Positions 62,516-64,000 of a stretch of 64,000 nucleotides of DNA are shown here, piece after piece. Made by a program: the position numbers and the translations under genes. How positions within the stretch are numbered: position 1 is the stretch's first letter; every line of letters starts with the position of its first letter. The notes beneath the pieces are model-generated. The model worked only from the letters and a program-made list of their open reading frames with translations. It had not been told where the DNA came from and searched no databases. Origin of the DNA: Streptomyces barringtoniae (lineage in GTDB: Bacteria > Actinomycetota > Actinomycetes > Streptomycetales > Streptomycetaceae); assembly GCF_020819595.1 (NCBI RefSeq), contig NZ_JAJHNP010000021.1:112046-176045 (forward strand), read 5' to 3'.

Positions 62516-63544
62516 CTAATGCCCGGCCCCGCTCAACGCCGTCTCGAACACCGGCGGCAACAGCCCGATCGCCCGGTAGGCCGCGTCGACGGTCGGCCGG
62601 GCCATCGCCCTCGCCTTCTGCGCACCATCCCGCAGCACCCCCTCCACATAGGCAGGATCCGCGCACAGCTCCCTGTGCCTGGCCTGCACGGGCCCGAGGA
62701 CCTCCACCACCGCCTCCGCGGTGTCCTTCTTCAAGGCGCCGTACGAGTCGTAAACGTCTGCCAGTGACTCAGGGTTCCCGCCCGTGCACGCAGCGAGAAT
62801 CTCCAGGAGATTGGCGACCCCCGGCCGCCCCTCCGGGTCGTACGCCACGTCCCGCCCGCTGTCGGTGACCGCGCGCATGACTTTCTTGCGCACGTCGTCC
62901 GGCTCGTCGAGCAGATGGACGACCCCCAGCCCCGAGTCGTCCGACTTCCCCATCTTCGCCGTCGGGTTCTGCAGATTCATCACCCGCGCCGCGACCGCCG
63001 GCCGAGTCGCCTTCGGCACCACGAACGTGTGCCCGAACCGCTGGTTGAACCGCACCGCCAGATCCCGCGCGAGCTCGACGTGCTGCACCTGGTCGTCCCC
63101 GACCGGCACCTCGTCCGCGCCGTACCCCAAGATGTCCGCCGCCATCAGCACCGGATACGTCAGCAGCGACAGCCGCACGGTCCCGCCGCGCTCCCGCACC
63201 TTCGCGGTCTTCTCCTTGTACTGGATCATCCGGCGCATCTCACCGTCGGTCGCCACGCACTCCAGCAGGTACGACAGCCTCGTGTGCTCGTCGACATGGC
63301 TCTGCAGGAACACGGTGCACACCTCCGGATCCAGCCCGGCCGCCAGCATCAGCGTCGCCGTCTGCCGACTGAGCCTGCGCAATCGCGCCGGATCCTGGTC
63401 CACCGTCAGCGCGTGCAGATCCACGACGCAGAACACCGAGTCGGCCCGGTGCTGGTCCGTCTCGACCCAGCGCCGCAGGGCTCCCAGGTAGTTGCCCAGC
63501 GTCAGGTTCCCGGTCGGCTGAATCCCGCTGAAGACCCGCTTCAT
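62516..63544 (-). CDS. trpS: Tryptophan-tRNA ligase (probably the auxiliary, attenuation-controlled form TrpS1)
   Basis: Class I aminoacyl-tRNA synthetase that charges tRNA-Trp. Signatures: SGIQPTGNLTLGNYLGAL near the N terminus (HIGH as LGNY) and AKMGKSDDSG (KMSKS as KMGKS). 342 residues. Start ATG 63544 has AGGAGG upstream; upstream in-frame sequence to 63646 is the attenuator, not coding. Streptomyces has two such genes, and published work in S. coelicolor shows that the indolmycin-resistant one is controlled by ribosome-mediated attenuation; the leader here fits that gene, though resistance cannot be read from the sequence alone. Confidence 0.93.
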   Translation of the reverse strand: MKRVFSGIQPTGNLTLGNYLGALRRWVETDQHRADSVFCVVDLHALTVDQDPARLRRLSRQTATLMLAAGLDPEVCTVFLQSHVDEHTRLSYLLECVATDGEMRRMIQYKEKTAKVRERGGTVRLSLLTYPVLMAADILGYGADEVPVGDDQVQHVELARDLAVRFNQRFGHTFVVPKATRPAVAARVMNLQNPTAKMGKSDDSGLGVVHLLDEPDDVRKKVMRAVTDSGRDVAYDPEGRPGVANLLEILAACTGGNPESLADVYDSYGALKKDTAEAVVEVLGPVQARHRELCADPAYVEGVLRDGAQKARAMARPTVDAAYRAIGLLPPVFETALSGAGH

Positions 63545-63613
63545 CTCCACTCCACCTCCTGGTCGGGACCGCCGCTCCTGCGGCCGGCCCCCGGAGTCCG
63601 GGGGAGATACGAG

Positions 63614-63638
63614 AACGGCCGCCGAAGCGGCGGCCGTT
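63614..63638 (-). terminator. Attenuator hairpin of trpS
   Basis: AACGGCCGCCG (63638-63628, minus strand) pairs perfectly with CGGCGGCCGTT (63624-63614), loop CTT, followed by CTCGTATCT. It stands between the leader peptide stop and the trpS ribosome site. The segment CGGCGGCCG just after the leader stop (63664-63656) can pair with the left arm, giving the antiterminator. Confidence 0.85.
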
Positions 63639-63664
63639 GGATGCATACGTGAGCGCGGCCGCCG

Positions 63665-63706
63665 TCAGGCGGCCCACCAGAACTGGGTACACGTACGCGT
63701 CGTCAT
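63665..63706 (-). CDS. trpS leader peptide with two Trp codons
   Basis: Too short for normal gene finding: ATG 63706 to TGA 63665 encodes MTTRTCTQFWWAA, with tandem TGG TGG. The end of this ORF (GGCCGCC, 63674-63668) can pair with GGCGGCC (63663-63657) around the stop codon. When charged Trp-tRNA is short, a ribosome stalled at the Trp codons would cover this strand and free the next one to form an antiterminator with the terminator arm, so trpS is expressed. Confidence 0.88.
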   Translation of the reverse strand: MTTRTCTQFWWAA

Positions 63707-63747
63707 GCCGCCCAGAGTACGCCTCCGGAGTGCTCCCGGCACCAGAG

Positions 63748-63776
63748 TTGACACACGACACGCCGATCCGTAGTGT
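63748..63776 (+). promoter_or_regulatory. Strong consensus promoter pointing out of the window
   Basis: TTGACA (63748-63753), 17 bases, TAGTGT (63771-63776): a near-perfect vegetative promoter on the plus strand. It is divergent from the trpS leader, whose start is only 42 bases away. Confidence 0.75.
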
Positions 63777-64000
63777 TCTCCGAGTTGTCCGACGTGAGCG
63801 CCGACCTTGGTCGGTCCCCGGACAGCCACTCCGCAAGTACCAACCAGCAATCGACGCCTCGGCTTCGGCTGCTTTGTCATGCGTATTTACGGAATGAGGA
63901 ATCCGCGTTCGAAAGGACGCAGCCCCGATTAGCTCGGGAGCACGGAATCCGCTAAAGTCTCACTCGTCGGAACGGCCCAGCGGCCGGGAAGACAAACCCG
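63777..64000 (+). other. Putative upstream control region and leader of an rRNA operon
   Basis: No protein gene is supported here. It has a structured stretch, CCGACCTTGGTCGG (63801-63814) inside a larger TGTCCG (63786-63791) and CGGACA (63819-63824) stem, then GCTAAAGTCT near 63951 where TAAAGT (63953-63958) is a -10, and the words CACTCGTCGGAACGGCCC at 63961-63978. These resemble rRNA operon leaders of Streptomyces as I recall them. The 16S gene itself is beyond the window, so this is an inference. Confidence 0.6.

Noticed and set aside
63545..63646. In-frame N-terminal extension of trpS
   Set aside because: The sequence is the attenuator hairpin and linker; AGGAGG and MKRVFSGIQPTGN mark the true start at 63544.

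Overview
The window is a stretch of Streptomyces-type core chromosome. The evidence is very high GC with strong third-position G/C, many GTG starts, actinobacterial markers (lsr2, clpC with ClgR-like boxes, the sigE-cseABC envelope-stress operon, disA-radA) and a gene order that I recognise from Streptomyces coelicolor and, in part, from Mycobacterium tuberculosis. I see no insertion sequence, phage, CRISPR array or tRNA gene. A visual scan found no in-frame TTA codon.

Layout. 1-15.2 kb: the 3' part of a dacB-type carboxypeptidase gene, a zinc metalloprotease, then tilS-hpt-ftsH-folE on the plus strand. Facing them is a minus-strand folate operon (folP, an NTF2-like protein, folB, folK, DUF3180). 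Next come an MprF-like membrane aminoacyltransferase gene and a divergent esterase, then a coiled-coil membrane protein. 15.2-23 kb: two coupled PH-domain membrane proteins, an orphan NADH dehydrogenase subunit gene (nuoD2) convergent with a MidA-type methyltransferase gene, a NarL-type two-component system and a threonine-aldolase-like enzyme. 23.2-28.8 kb: a tightly packed cofactor operon (DUF2520 dehydrogenase, panC, nadB, nadC, coaX) ending in a strong terminator. 28.9-35.4 kb: small proteins, a BlaI-type regulator, an ArgA-like acetyltransferase, the nucleoid protein gene lsr2 and clpC.

35.4-45 kb: a secreted HAD phosphatase, a TetR/MFS efflux pair with a large operator, an AraC/VOC pair, the complete sigE-cseA-cseB-cseC operon, mutY and an exported Ser/Gly-rich protein. 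45-51 kb: disA and radA, a membrane protein that joins sigma-like, zinc-finger-like and BACON-like segments, and a cysteine-rich protein. 51-64 kb: a Ppx/GppA phosphatase, a TIM-barrel isomerase with a TetR regulator, ilvD, a beta-propeller Ser/Thr kinase, small proteins, a methyltransferase, a two-gene ABC exporter, proC and trpS. The window closes on what looks like the promoter and leader region of an rRNA operon.

How the parts fit. Most genes are housekeeping: folate, pantothenate/CoA and NAD synthesis, tRNA modification and charging, protein quality control (FtsH, ClpC) and DNA repair (MutY, RadA, DisA). The envelope-stress sensor operon may control another gene in the window, because a sigma-E-like promoter lies in front of the MprF-like gene.

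The most interesting signals are: a textbook Trp-codon attenuator in front of trpS; a MidA methyltransferase gene beside nuoD2, whose product belongs to the family of its known mitochondrial target; the sigma/zinc-finger/BACON fusion; a DUF2520 dehydrogenase placed to be the missing ketopantoate reductase; and several well-formed operators. I found no wholly novel multi-gene system.
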